This document shows positions 35,601 through 47,306 of a stretch of DNA of 64,000 nt, piece after piece. The notes under the pieces are model-generated. The model did not search any database. It was not told the origin of the DNA and saw nothing but the letters and a program-made list of their open reading frames with translations. Origin of the DNA: Tetracladium setigerum (Eukaryota; Ascomycota; Leotiomycetes; Helotiales); NCBI GenBank assembly GCA_031472005.1, contig PZJY01000010.1:1922001-1986000 (forward strand), in the 5' to 3' direction. The translations under genes were made by a program, and so were the position numbers. Position 1 is the stretch's first letter. Each line of letters opens with the position of its first letter.

Positions 35601-37173
35601 TCTCATCTTCTGCCGAGAGATCAAGATTTTGAAGCTCTTCCGTCTTGTATCTTCTTGCAAGAGCCCAGATACCAAAACATGCCGCATCTCGAACGTTAGT
35701 GCCTACAGAGGCACCTGTGGTAGACCGCTGCTCGAAAGAGAGCCCAAGAAATAATGCGGACAGAATTTGAGGAAGACTTGATGTTGGTGGAGAGTGACGA
35801 TACAGTAGATGTGAAAGTGTCAGAATGAGGCCATGCCACTCAAAAGAATTGACTCTTGATAGATCACGAGTCTTCTTGGAACCATCCTTTGCCTGGGTCC
35901 ATGTGACATTAACTTTAAGGGTGTCCAAGACTGCCTCGATGACTTCAGCTGCAAAGTCTGAATTCAATTTCAGCGTAATCATACTCAGTGCCTTGCTTGC
36001 AGCTAATCGGACCGGTGTAGCTGGGTCGGCTAGAGATTCTAGAAGACTTGCAATTGTGCCCTCGACCATGTCAGTGCCGTTGTCAGGCGTTTGTAAGGCA
36101 AGAATGGAAATTGTACGAAGTACTTTGATAATTGTCTTTCGAGCGATTGCAAGGTTATGAATCTCTTCGAAGGTAGCATTGTCGCTTGAGATGCTCTGAA
36201 CAGTCTCAAAAATAGCGGGAAGATGCGATTGCATGTCTTCTGTACCTGTTGAGGATGAAAGAATTCCAGCGAGGTAGGAAAGGATGCCGATGTAAAAATA
36301 AGCGGAATTTTGAGCCCCAGGCGTGGGGTTTAGACAAGAAAGCGACCATTGTATCAGAGCCTCCAAGATACCAATCTCCTGCATATCTCTCCTCATGGAT
36401 ATACGGACAAGCAAAACTTTTGCAGCGTCCCTTTCTTTGCCAGAAGATGAGAGGTATCGAACTGCGAGAGAGATGACCCTCAAGGCAACTCCTGGTGTAT
36501 TCTCGGGCCATGCCAATCCAGGTATGACTGGCTGAGTATCAACCCCACCTGTTCCCGCTGAGGAGATGGTAGAAAGATCAAACGGAGCGAGAAGGAGTTG
36601 TGATAGCCAAAGCAGTGTAATGTAACGCTCTTTCCAATCCCACTCAAATTTGGCCGCCTTCTCAGCCTCCGGAGTCACTGGTTGGCCGCCTTGTTCGATG
36701 GCAGAGAGCAGCAATTCGAGGTACTTCGTCTCGGTGCTGAAGAAGCGGACTATGACCTTCTCCCCCCTGATCTTGCAGAATGTATATAGAAGCTTGCATA
36801 TTGCGCTGGAGAGCGGTGTGAGGAGTTGCGTAGGAGGGCTCGCTTGCTTCGAGGCTGGCGATTGGAGGAAGGTCAGGAAGGCATCGGCGAGGACTGGTAC
36901 GAGTTTGTCGAGGTGGGGATCGAGGAGCTGCGGCAGTTCCTGAAAGGGCTCGAGCTGATTGAAGGTTAGCAGAGATTCGAGGATATTTTCAAGGGCGCAT
37001 ACCAAATTCACCAGCCTGTCCGTCTCCCGCACTCGCACTCTTCTCCGGATCTGCCTCTTCCCCGACTTGGTGGTTTTCCAGAGAAATGGATCGATGGATT
37101 TCTGTAAGTCTGCTAGGAGCTCTGGTGAGGTCCTCTGTAGCAGCACATCTTGATCGTCTTCGGCAGCGTCCAT
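32647..37173 (-). CDS. Tubulin-folding cofactor D (TBCD) with Lys/Glu-rich tail
   Basis: HEAT/ARM-rich protein beginning MDAAEDDQDVLLQRTSPELL and carrying typical cofactor D sequence (DPFLWKTTKSGKRQIRRRVR, EWDWKERYITLLWLSQLLLAPFD, DAACFGIWALARRY). Cofactor D binds beta-tubulin during tubulin folding and recycling in the cytoplasm. Exons are about 37173-34040, 33979-33558 and 33465-32647, with introns 33980-34039 (60 nt, read through by a long ORF) and 33466-33557. Two one-base deletions are needed. One is near 33644 (aa instead of aaa in the gene sense), after which DRILVPALEVLGFLG and DVGCWDDQNISVEE are restored. The other lies in the G-run at 33043-33057. With both, the length is 1459 codons. 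The last exon ends in a highly charged tail of repeated EKKGEDQEEVKEEKQK units, unusual for TBCD; without the second correction the protein would end in an Arg-rich tail at 32958. Confidence 0.85.
32700..32960 (-). repeat. Lys/Glu-coding tandem repeat at TBCD 3' end
   Basis: Degenerate copies of a roughly 51-nt unit (on the plus strand ttctcctctttcacctcctc and relatives) encode KKGEDQEEVKEEKQKVE-type units three times. The repeat lies in the TBCD last exon only if the G-run frame change upstream is an artefact or is spliced; otherwise it is 3' UTR. Confidence 0.65.
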
Positions 37174-38446
37174 GGTGTAGTGTAGTATGTTGTGTTTTGT
37201 TCTTGTTGTTGTGTTGTGTGTGATGGCGGGTTGAGGCAGGAGGTTATCTGCGGATTGAGACGAGGCTGTGAGCGCAAGGCAGACAACCAGACAGCCCAGC
37301 TCCTGTTCTCCCCCACACAACTACTACAGCCGCAAGCTTGTAATAGTACCCCAATTGTATTTCAATGCATGACAATGAATAAATAAATTATTGATTATTG
37401 ATGGTATGGCTACAGGAATAATAAAGCAGAGAGAATACTCTGCAATGCAACCTTGTCCCCTAAGCGCAACCTTAATACAAAGCTTGTTGGATAAGCGTAA
37501 AGCACGACTTGCAACAAAGTATTTCGCCCTCAGCTCCCCAACCTGCAGCCTCAAGCGCCGGCCAAGCGCCAAACATTTGTGTCATCACGTTCTGCCAAAG
37601 ATTACATAAGCAATAGTGACCAACAAAACATCGAAAATCCATCCATCCATCTACGTCCGTACGAGGATTATCATGATACCCTCTTCAAAATGAACACAGA
37701 ATATCGGTATAAATATTAATCCACGAAGATAACTAGCGAGATCTCAGCCTTGCCTTCGCACAGCCTTTATGCTTTACACAGACAATAGTGGAGCGTTCGA
37801 CTTATATGGGCAACGCGAGTAGAACGAGCCGCCACCACCAGCTCCCTCTCTATCACTGACCACCGCCAGCTATCACTGGCTACCTACCTCTCACTAGCCA
37901 CTTTTCAAGATAAAAAAGTCGCTAGCTGAGCCGCAATTTTAACCTTTCAGGACCTTTCAGGACCTTTCAGGGATCTTTCAGGGAGGTAATTATGCGCCTC
38001 AAGCTGTATTTGCGTTGGTCGTCCGATCCTCCGACCCTCCGAGGCGTGGCTCGCTTGAGACTCTAGCGAGCCACCTAATAATATACGTCCGTAAATGGAT
38101 TTCAGCAGCGTTTTGGCAGCGTTTTCGCACCGTCCGAAGCTCCGTTGATAACGTCCTATGATGAATCATGATATCTCTTGTTTCCGTTCATCATCCATGG
38201 ATGGGTGAAATGGAGATAGCCATTTTCACATATAACCCAACGATGTTTCCTCCCAGAAGAAAGAGAAGAGAAAGAGGACATCCATCAATCCATCCCATCA
38301 ACAAACTTCCCAAACACTTCATACCACCACAACAATTCTCACCAACCTAACAGCTTCATAAAAACAGCTTTATAAACACAACTTCATAAACAAAGCTTCA
38401 CAAACACAACAATACCAATTAATCCATACCAACAGACATCTTCATC
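37174..38446. promoter_or_regulatory. Divergent intergenic region between TBCD and SDR genes with repeats
   Basis: No gene. It holds a 10-nt tandem repeat of acctttcagg (37942 to about 37983, four copies, last degenerate) and a perfect inverted repeat with 10-bp arms and a 9-nt loop (gtggctcgct at 38046-38055, agcgagccac at 38065-38074). The SDR leader repeats cttcataaa/cttcacaaa motifs just before the ATG. Any role in shared regulation of the two divergent genes is inference. Confidence 0.5.
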
Positions 38447-39665
38447 ATGGGCAACGCTCTCAGTCAAATGTTCCCTCCCAAGGCCAAGTTCACCGAGACA
38501 AGCCTTCCCAACCAAGCCGGCAAAGTAAAACTTTTCTCCCCAACTACCTAATCCTCTCAATCACCAGCTAATCTAGAGAATAGGTCTTTATCGTAACCGG
38601 CGCCTCAGGAGGAGTAGGACAAGAACTCGCACAAATCCTCTATCAACACAACGCCAAGGTTTACATCGCTGCCCGCTCAGCAACCAAAGCCAGCGCAGCA
38701 ATCCAACACATCCAAACCGCCGTCCCAGCATCAACCGGCGACCTGATATACCTCCACTTGGACCTCGACGATCTGACCACGATCAAGAAATCCGCCGAGG
38801 AGTTCCTTGCGCGGGAAGATCAACTCCACATTCTCTTCAACAACGCCGGAGTCTGGCTCCCTCCGCAAGGGAGTAAGACAAAGCAGGGCTACGAGAGTCA
38901 GATTGGAGTCAACAATCTCGGTCCTCACCTCTTCACCAAATTTCTCACGCCGATCTTGATCAAGACTGCGAAGGCATCGAAACCTGGTGATGTGAGGGTT
39001 GTTTGGACGTCTTCCAGTGCTGCTGAATTGGCCAGTCCAAAAGGTGGGGTTGAGATGAACAACCTTGATTACAAAGTCGACAAGAGCCCAATGTTCAAGT
39101 ATGCAGTCAGTAAAGCTGGAAATGTCTTCCAGGGAACCGAGTTTGCGCGTCGCTATGCAAAGACGGGCGTCATTTCTGTGGTAAGTCATCTCTCTCTCTC
39201 TCTGATTTCTCCACCCACTCCCTCACTTCAACAAGCTCAGACTAACATCTTCCTCTTACCTAGTCTCTCAATCCCGGAAATCTAAACTCGGATCTCTACC
39301 GAGACGTGCATGGAATCAAGAAGTACATCTTAAGCTTCGTCCTGCACCCATCCATCTATGGCGCGTATACGACCCTTTTTGCGGGTCTGTCACCAGATGT
39401 TACGGCCGAACGGAATGGAGCTTTCAGTAAGTACTTACCGACCTACCCTATAGACCAGATAGTTATGACCTTTTTTTAAAAAAAACCACAAACAAATGCT
39501 AACGGCGTGTGTTTTTTTCCCCTTCCAGTCATTCCATGGGGTCGTTTCTCCCCTCCGATGTCGAATGGTCTCGAGGAGTCAATCAGGAGCAAAGAGAATG
39601 GTGGGACTGGTGTCGCTGAAGCGTTCTGGGATTGGTCTGAAGCTCAAGTGCAGCCTTATGTCTAG
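38447..39665 (+). CDS. Short-chain dehydrogenase/reductase, 324 aa
   Basis: Four exons (38447-38524, 38584-39180, 39264-39426, 39529-39665) with introns of 59, 83 and 102 nt; the total is exactly 325 codons with the stop. Classical SDR features are all present: nucleotide-binding TGASGGVG (31-38), NNAG, the Ser-rich strand with catalytic Ser near 169-171 (TSSSAA), and the catalytic YxxxK (Y199, K203 in YAVSKAG) followed by NPGNL. The sequence resembles the retinol-dehydrogenase/protochlorophyllide-reductase-like fungal SDRs (LFNNAGVW, then GYESQIGVNNLG). It would oxidise or reduce a carbonyl or hydroxyl with NAD(P); the substrate cannot be deduced. Expression seems ordinary; no cluster partner is evident beside it. 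Confidence 0.85.
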
Positions 39666-41915
39666 ACTTTCTGGGGGATTCTTTTTGGTCGTCTTCTTTT
39701 TTTTTCCCTGAGGGAATTCTAGCGTGTTGGGTTAATAAGTTGCTTGTCTGCCTGTCTGTTTTTGTTGCAAATTTCTTTGGTACTTTTCCACGTACTAATA
39801 TAGAATGTATAGTAAAGGAGTTTTTTTGTTTCTGTGTTTGCTGTGAAGAACTAGCGTCTGTTTAGTCAATGATCCATCAGCAAGTGGGGTAGTACTGTAC
39901 CGAAGCATATCCAATCATGAAGACATAATTCATTCTCAATTGTCCACAACATTACCAAGTCCTCTCTCCCACTACTGGCTAACTCCGGCAAAAGCCGCAC
40001 CACAATAACAAAAATCAAGGTCACGATGTAATTCGGACCGGCCGAGAACTACTATGAAGGAATATATACTAACTTATTGTAGTTTATACCAGGTCCCAGG
40101 GTTGAGAAGCCCAAGTCCACATTTTTTTTATTACCAAATCTTCACGTCCACCTCTCTCTCTCCACTTCCCACCTCCGCCCACGACCACCACTGACATGAC
40201 CGACCCGACAGGTAAATATGCTGTGCTGGGGTTGTGGAGCAAATACCTACTCCGTAGTCCTACCAGGTCTTAGGGTTTTTTAAGTTTAAACTTTTTGCGG
40301 AGGGTTCACCGAATCACCGCGCCTGGTAGGTTTGATAGGTTCGGCATGATCGGTTGTGGTGGGGTGATATTCGGGTCCCACTCTTGTGATGGCTTCATTT
40401 TTTTTTTCATTCTGGGATTTTCTTTCAAAAAGAATGGAGTGAAAAGGGCCGATTGATTGTGACGGTGATTCCGCAATACTGTACTTGTGAGCTTGGGAGG
40501 AGGAGGGAGGGATTATTGGATTGGGGGTGGTTGTTATTCCCGCGTCTGCAAGGAGAGGGAGAAAGTTTGAGAAGTTGAGTAGGGTATCTTGAACAGAATT
40601 TCTGCCAAATACCAACAGGAACAATAACAAGAGTTTCTTGTGTATGAATGAATATACAAGCTTCTTTCATCTTCATCCCAACATCATCGCCGAGACAACT
40701 TATTTTTCCAATATGGGGAAGTTTCAATTCCTTCCATCACCTGTTTTTCCTCCGCCCAAAAGTTTTCCATCCACGAGCATTACTCTATTATTGCGGAGCC
40801 CCGACATCTGTGGAGAACGTGGAGGAGATGGAGGTGGAGAAAAGCGGGGATTAGGCGACTGGGACCGAAGTTTACCCACTAGCTCCCTCGTAAATGGACG
40901 GGAGCATGACTTAGGTCCTCGGCTATTTCATAATAACTTTAATAACAACAAACATCCTGCATCTCCTGTCAATCATCGCAGTACTGTAACTGTACAGTAC
41001 CCTATTCTACTGTAATACGACGGACGGCGACGGCGACGGCGACGGCATTGAGTTTGAATTTGAGTTTGCATGGGATAATGTGTCTGAGCTTTTAGAGTAG
41101 AGCAGGGAAGGAGGGAGGGAGGGGCAGGCACTTACAGTAATCTCAATTGTCCCTTCATCTCTGCCGTTAAATAACTGTTTCTGCCACACATGTCATCGAT
41201 CAGCCTCCCGCCTCGGCTAGGTAGTCACAGTAAGTAAACACGGATCGGACTTCGGTACTTTCGTCTGTTCTCTTTCTCCCATCTTTGGACGTCGGGATGT
41301 CGTCGTCGCCCGTATGTGTACAACAGTGGATACGATACTGTACATCACTGGTGCTTGCTTGCTTGCTTCTCCTCTCTTACGAATAATAGACTAGTCTATT
41401 CAAAGTATCTAGAGATTCCCGAACTGCAAGCCAAGCCATCGATATCCTCCAAAACCCGATTTCATTCGGGCCTTCCACCATCTTTCAACCTCCAATCACT
41501 TGGACCGCTGAGAGTGGATTATCTGGGGAAGAGCATCATCGAAGCCCTATATCACACGTTTTGGGGCTCCCGAGGTGGCGGGCGGGGCATGGTTCTTGTT
41601 GGCGGGTCGTGGTTCTTCTTGTTGTACGGGTCATGCCACGCCGTTATGGACATGATATCCATCCCAATATGACTCGTGGAGGGTCAAGGGGCTCTCAACA
41701 TCGTGATTTCTTGATGGGTCTATTTGTCTGGGTAGGGCCGGTTGGAATGGTTCATTGTGAATTAGTGACGGTGTTTGTGAGATGATCTGGGGCCTGAAAT
41801 AAATGGGGATTACGCTTTCTCGCCTACCTGCAAGAGATGTGTATATAAAGGACAAACTCCCATCCACCATGACCGGTTCGTCACATCTTCTTCAGCTCGA
41901 TCAAAATCAATCAAG
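39666..41915. promoter_or_regulatory. Long upstream region of the GH3 gene
   Basis: About 2.2 kb without a supported gene. GTACTGTAC-type motifs at 39892-39900 and 40992-41000, a gacggc microsatellite at about 41023-41045 and pyrimidine tracts are present. A good TATA box (tatataaa, about 41842-41849) lies about 70 bases before the GH3 ATG, in line with a fungal core promoter. Confidence 0.55.
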
Positions 41916-44798
41916 ATGGTCTCTTTCACTTCGAGAGCGACGACAGTTCTCTGTCTTTCGCTAGGTCTTCTCGACTCTACAGTGCAAGCACAAAACATCA
42001 CCCAAGATGCTCACTTCTATGGCCAATCTCCAGCTGTTCTTCCCTCACGTATGAATACTTTCTCTCTAAATTTCTTCTCTCTCAGTCAAATCTCAATCAA
42101 AAACCCTAGCTAATATGATTTCTTCCAACAGCGGAAATGCCAGGTACACTCTCCTGGCAAACAGCCCACGCCAAGGCCCTCGCCCTCGTAGCTCAAATGA
42201 CACTTGAAGAGCGAGCCAACATCACCGTCGGCTACGCACCCACCACCGGCTGTTCCGGCGTCACCGGAACCGTCCCTCGTCTCGGTTGGGAAGGACTCTG
42301 TCTCGCCGACGCCGGCCAGGGCCTCCGTAACACCGATTTCGTAAATGCCTATCCGGCCGGTATCCATGTTGGTGCAAGCTGGAACAAGCGATTGACTCTT
42401 CAGCGTGCAACTCACATGGCGGCTGAGTTCAAGCGAAAGGGTGTTCATGTTTTGCTTGGTCCAGTTGTTGGTCCCTTGGGACGTGTGGCGCTGGGTGGAA
42501 GGAACTGGGAGGGATTCAGTAATGATCCGTATCTCGCTGGAAGTTTGGTGTATGATACCATCAAGGGTATCCAGAATGCTGGCGTGATTGCTTCCGTCAA
42601 GCATTTCATCGGAAACGAGCAAGAGGTTAACCGTAATCCCATGTAAGTATTTTCCTACTTCTGATTTCTTTTTTTTTCACCCCTTCATACAAGCCAACTT
42701 TATGTTATGTAGACAATCAAAATGCTAATTTCGTTTCCCAAATTAGTGCTGCCGGTGCTACCTCAGGAGGAATTGGCGGTGCTACCGGTGGACTCACTTC
42801 ATCCGTGAGCCCATTCAACCAAACAGTCGAATCGGTCTCAACCAACATCGACGACAAGACCATGCACGAGCTATACTTGTGGCCATTTGCCGATGCCATC
42901 CATGCTGGATCCGCCTCGGTCATGTGCTCTTACCAGAGAATTAACAACAGTTATGGCTGCCACAACCAGAAGGCTCAGAATGGTCTGTTGAAGACCGAGC
43001 TTGGATTTGAAGGCTTTGTGGTGTCTGATTGGGGTGCTCAGCGTAAGAAAAAGAATCATTGGTAGAATCTCGAATTAGAAGAAAGGGGAGCTGACAATTT
43101 GCTTTAGATGCTGGTATTGCTTCGGCTGAGGGTGGTTTGGATATGGCCATGCCTAACGGCGGCTGGTACTGGGGAGTAGCTGGTACCAACCTCACTACAT
43201 TTGTTGCAAATGGCAGTCTGCCAGAAGCCCGTGTCAATGACAGTAAGTCCTTTTCCGTCTCATCCTCCTATACCTTTGTTCTGTCGCTGATATCTTTGTC
43301 TTTAGTGGCGACTCGAATTGTTGCAGCTTGGTATCAACTCGGCCAAGACGTAAGTCCATAAAATTGAAAGAGAGCGCTTTCCAGTCACTGACCGTCCCCG
43401 CAGAGAGATTTCCCTCCAGTTGGCCTTCCTATCCGCTACAACACCTCTCACAAGGCAGTCAACGCTCGAGACCCCGCCTCAAAGCCAATCATCCTCCAAG
43501 GAGCCATCGAAGGTCACGTGCTCGTCAAGAACGTCAACAAAACACTCCCCTTCAAGAAGCCAAAGCTCATCTCCCTTTTCGGATACGACGCCGTAGCACC
43601 ACCGCGTGTCAACCTTCCAGACACCAACGCCAACTATGGCTTTGGTTTCCTGTCCAACAGCTTGTTCTTCTGGCGTACTGCTTTCAGATATCCCTTCTTG
43701 AACCCTGGCCAGATTGGTATGAATGGTACTCTTACTGTTGGTGGAGGAAGTGGTGGAACCGCACCTGCTTATATCTCTGCTCCTTTTGATGCTCTCCAAG
43801 AACGAGCGTACAAGGATGATTTCCAATTGTTCTGGGATTTCCACTCCGTTGCTCCTCCCGTTGATCAGTCGAGCGATGCATGCCTTGTGTTCATCAATGC
43901 TTTCGCCACCGAGGGTGTTGACCGAGAAGGACTTCACGGTAAAATCCCCTTCCATTCCATTCCAATCCCTCTCCTACCCCAAACCCCAAACTAACGGAAC
44001 CTTCCCCCAGACGACTTCTCCGACTCCATCATCCTCAATGTCGCCAACGCCTGCAGCAACACCATCGTTGTAATCCACAACGCCGGTATCCGCCTCGTCG
44101 ACACATTCATCAACCACCCCAATATCACCGCCGTCATCTTCGCCCACCTTCCCGGCCAAGACTCCGGCCGCGCCGTAGTCTCCCTCCTCTTCGGCGACGA
44201 ATCCCCCTCCGGCAAACTGCCCTACACCGTCGCCAAGAACGAATCCGACTACAACGTGCCCGTCGCCCACCCCAAGGATGAATTCTACTACTTCCCTCAA
44301 GATGACTTCAGCGAGGGCGTCTACATCGATTATCGCGATTTCGACAGATCCAACATCGAGCCGAGATATGAATTCGGCTTTGGATTGACTTATACCACTT
44401 TTGAATACTCGGATTTGAACGTTGCGCTTGTTCGCAACGCAAGTACATCCTATCGCGCTCCAGCTTCACCCATTATCGAAGGTGGCGCCGAAAGCCTCTG
44501 GGAAGTTCTTGCTACCGCGTCCGCAGTCATCACCAATACCGGTGATGTGACGGCGAAGGAAGTCGCACAGCTCTATGTGCATATTCCTGGTGGACCGGTG
44601 AAGCAATTGAGAGGGTTTGAGAAGGTCGAGATTCAACCTGGGGAGAGCGAGACGGTCAGGTTCTCGCTGACGAGGAGGGATCTGTCTGAGTGGAATGTGG
44701 AGGTGCAGGAGTGGGTGTTGCAGCAGGGGAAGTATGAGGTTTGGGTTGGGGCTAGTAGTAGAGATTTGCCTTTGAGTGGGGAGGTGGTTGTTTTATAG
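41916..44798 (+). CDS. Secreted GH3 beta-glucosidase, 813 aa
   Basis: Seven exons: 41916-42048, 42132-42642, 42747-43042, 43108-43242, 43306-43349, 43404-43938 and 44011-44798. All phases close to 814 codons including the stop. A signal peptide (residues 1 to about 25, cut after TVQAQ) is followed by the GH3 N-terminal barrel: GWEGLCLADAGQGLR, RGRNWEGFSNDPYLAG-type motif, KHFIGNEQE, and the nucleophile Asp near residue 309 in VVSDWGAQ. The C-terminal alpha/beta sandwich and a fibronectin-III-like domain (RYEFGFGLTYTTFEY, GPVKQLRGFEKVEIQPGE) complete the usual fungal arrangement. It would release glucose from cellobiose and beta-glucosides outside the cell. The gene looks fully intact and is one of the cleanest in the window. 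Confidence 0.93.
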
Positions 44799-45526
44799 GT
44801 AGATAGGTAGGTACTGTACCTTTGGTTGGTTACCTGGATGGAATGAGAGTGTATGGGTGGTTGCTGGTTGGTAGGTGCGTGGGTGGTCGAACGGGGAAAG
44901 GGAGGATTTATAATGATGATTCATGATGATAATGACGATAGATATACTCACGCTACCATTAAAATAAAATATACGCATAATTACCTACCTACCAAAATGA
45001 AACTTGTCCAGGTCAAACGAGGTTGCGATGATGGAGAAGTTACACCAAATGAAAAGAGGGCCGGCATAAAAGTCAGTAAGTTGGCTAGATCATTTAGAGA
45101 ATCATAGTTAGAATAAATAGTACTAGCACAAAACAGCCATCAATAATCTGGCCTACTTTCCCCGCGCCGAGCAGTGGTGGTACTGTATTGTAAGATTACA
45201 GTCATGCCAAAAAAAGGTGGGCAAACATGGCCCAAACAGTGCGCAAAAGAAAGAGTATGCAAGATCTTACAAGTGGTTTTTCTGGCAAGACTAAAACTGA
45301 TTCTTACAGGTCCCAGTGATAGGTAGGTAAGGGGTATTGGGTGATAATACCCGTAGGTCTTCAAGGGAAGGGAAGTCGTATGCCGAGAAATATACTAAGT
45401 AGCGTACTCAAATATACGCTGAGCAGGTGAACTGTGCGTCTAAATTTCCAACGACAAGAGAGTCATCCACATCATTGTTTACCTACCTAATATTATTGAC
45501 AATCCGACCCTAATGCGCTCCAAGAT
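44799..45526. other. Intergenic region, nothing recognised
   Basis: About 730 bases with a GTACTGTAC motif right after the GH3 stop (44811-44819) and AT-rich sequence; no supported gene. Confidence 0.5.
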
Positions 45527-46442
45527 ATGCCTATCATCTCTTCCGTACGTAGTCCTAATATAAATATGCTCTTGTTAACTAACCACCACCACAACAACAC
45601 AGTGGGCTGAGCACACCGGTCCAATCAACGATGAATCACTGGAAGGAATAGCTTGGGGCTTCGTCCTCGTCCGCTGCACCACCTATAGCGACGACGCACG
45701 CTGGTCCTCATTTCTATCTACCCTAAAGCAACAAAACCCTCTCAGTCCCCAACTAACCCAATCCCAACCATGGACAACCATCGAAGACAAAGCAAACCTT
45801 GCCAACGCAACAATGTCCCAAGCAAGTCACGCCTTCCAAACCTGGGTCAACACAACCGGTATGCACGAGACGCAAGGCCAAGGAGTGTCAGTCGTAGGCA
45901 GGAATTTCCAGTTTATCTACGTGAATGACGAGAGTATCGAGAGCGTCATCAATCCCATCCGCGCGAGCGAAAAGACTGGAAATTTCCTTGTGTTTGTCGA
46001 TGCTCGCGCGCATCTGGCAACATGCGCTGAGAAAGAGGCCGATTTCCGCAACGATTGCAATCGCGAACAAGACATCCGAGATATTCTCGCTGACGAGCCT
46101 GATTCCTCTTGGAAACTCATTGCCGCTCACGAGTTTCGCGAGACGTATCTGATGTTCTTGCGGGAGTGGGATCCTTGGTTTGATGGTCACTATGACGACT
46201 TTCAGAGTGCGCCGTTTGTGCATCCTGTGTGGAACTATGAACCAACCGCTGTAGATCATAATATTTTGTATCCGGATAAGATGGGTTGTGATGTTTATGG
46301 GATGTTGAAGCAGATTTATGGGGTGGGTCATGTGAGGAGTGTTTGTTTTGAGGCGGATGAGGCGCAGACTGGGTTGCAGAGAATGTGTGGTTATGCGGGG
46401 GGATATCGAAAGGAGGAGTTTACCTATCCTTGGTATTTGTGA
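45527..46442 (+). CDS. Conserved-looking hypothetical protein, 285 aa
   Basis: A six-codon first exon (45527-45544), a 58-nt intron with a clear branch site (gttaactaacc) and acceptor cacag, then exon 45603-46442. The total is 286 codons including the stop. The protein has a balanced, soluble composition (GIAWGFVLVRCTTYSDDARW, NFLVFVDARAHLATC, HPVWNYEPTAVDHNILYPDK) and no signal peptide or membrane segment. I do not recognise a named domain; the style is that of an uncharacterised cytosolic ascomycete family. The tiny first exon is inferred from the acceptor phase and could be different. Confidence 0.65.
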
Positions 46443-47306
46443 CGATGAGAGTGTGAATGGAGGGCGGTGTGTGTCTTCTCTCTCTATCCTTAGTGCCTGC
46501 CTTCCTTGTAGGAGAGACACCTTGATCAAGGCAACCTTCCCTTCCGCGCCGATGGCGCATGGGGTGTTGTAGGGTAAAGTGAGTGTGGGAGAGGGTTTGG
46601 AGGTTTTGAGGGGTATAGGTAGTTACGGTTAGAAGTGGATGGTAGGGAGTGTGAAGATATAGAATTTTCGGTTGAAGAAATGTCGAAACCTCAGGAGATG
46701 TGGGAAGGAATAGACTACTAATGCGATGGAATCGACATATCTTTACTTGTGTAGAAAGGAGGGAAGGTATGTGCAGGTTTATAACATTATTTATCATCAT
46801 GTACAAGACGTGAAGAAGTATTTGCACTAAGGTAAATTAACCTAACAGCGGCATTTTGCTGATTGCCTTGACGATGTTTTGTTTTGAAGGCTCAATGGAA
46901 TTGATTGGAAGAAGTTCAAGGTTGTTTTTCTAGTACTCGGTAGCCGCAAATCTTTTTTGCTCGACTAAACAAGTCGAAATTGGTGCTGTGAATCAATACA
47001 GCATTGCGATTGGTACAGGTGGTTAGGACCTGGTGGCTACAGGATATTGAGAGACTGTATCTGTCCAAATGCGCTGTTAGCAAATAGAGACAACAAGAGG
47101 GGCGGAAATATTCACTTACACGATACATTCCTTCCTACGGTTACTAATCGTACTGTGCATTTTTGCAATCGACTACTCCAAACATCGTTTCATACGTATG
47201 CTCTCACTACCCGAGAGAACACTTCAAAAGATCAGACCAAAATATTAGCCAACTAGCATACCGCTATCGATAAAGGCTTTGGCGTAAGACTGTGGAATAG
47301 ACAACC
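46443..47306. other. Intergenic region, nothing recognised
   Basis: About 860 bases between convergent genes; 3' flank-like AT-rich sequence with no supported gene. Confidence 0.5.

Noticed and set aside
15856..36702. Shared 18-mer tggccgccttgttcgatg in the NLR relic and in TBCD
   Set aside because: The two sites code different, well-explained proteins on opposite reading senses; a coincidence is the simplest explanation for a single 18-mer.
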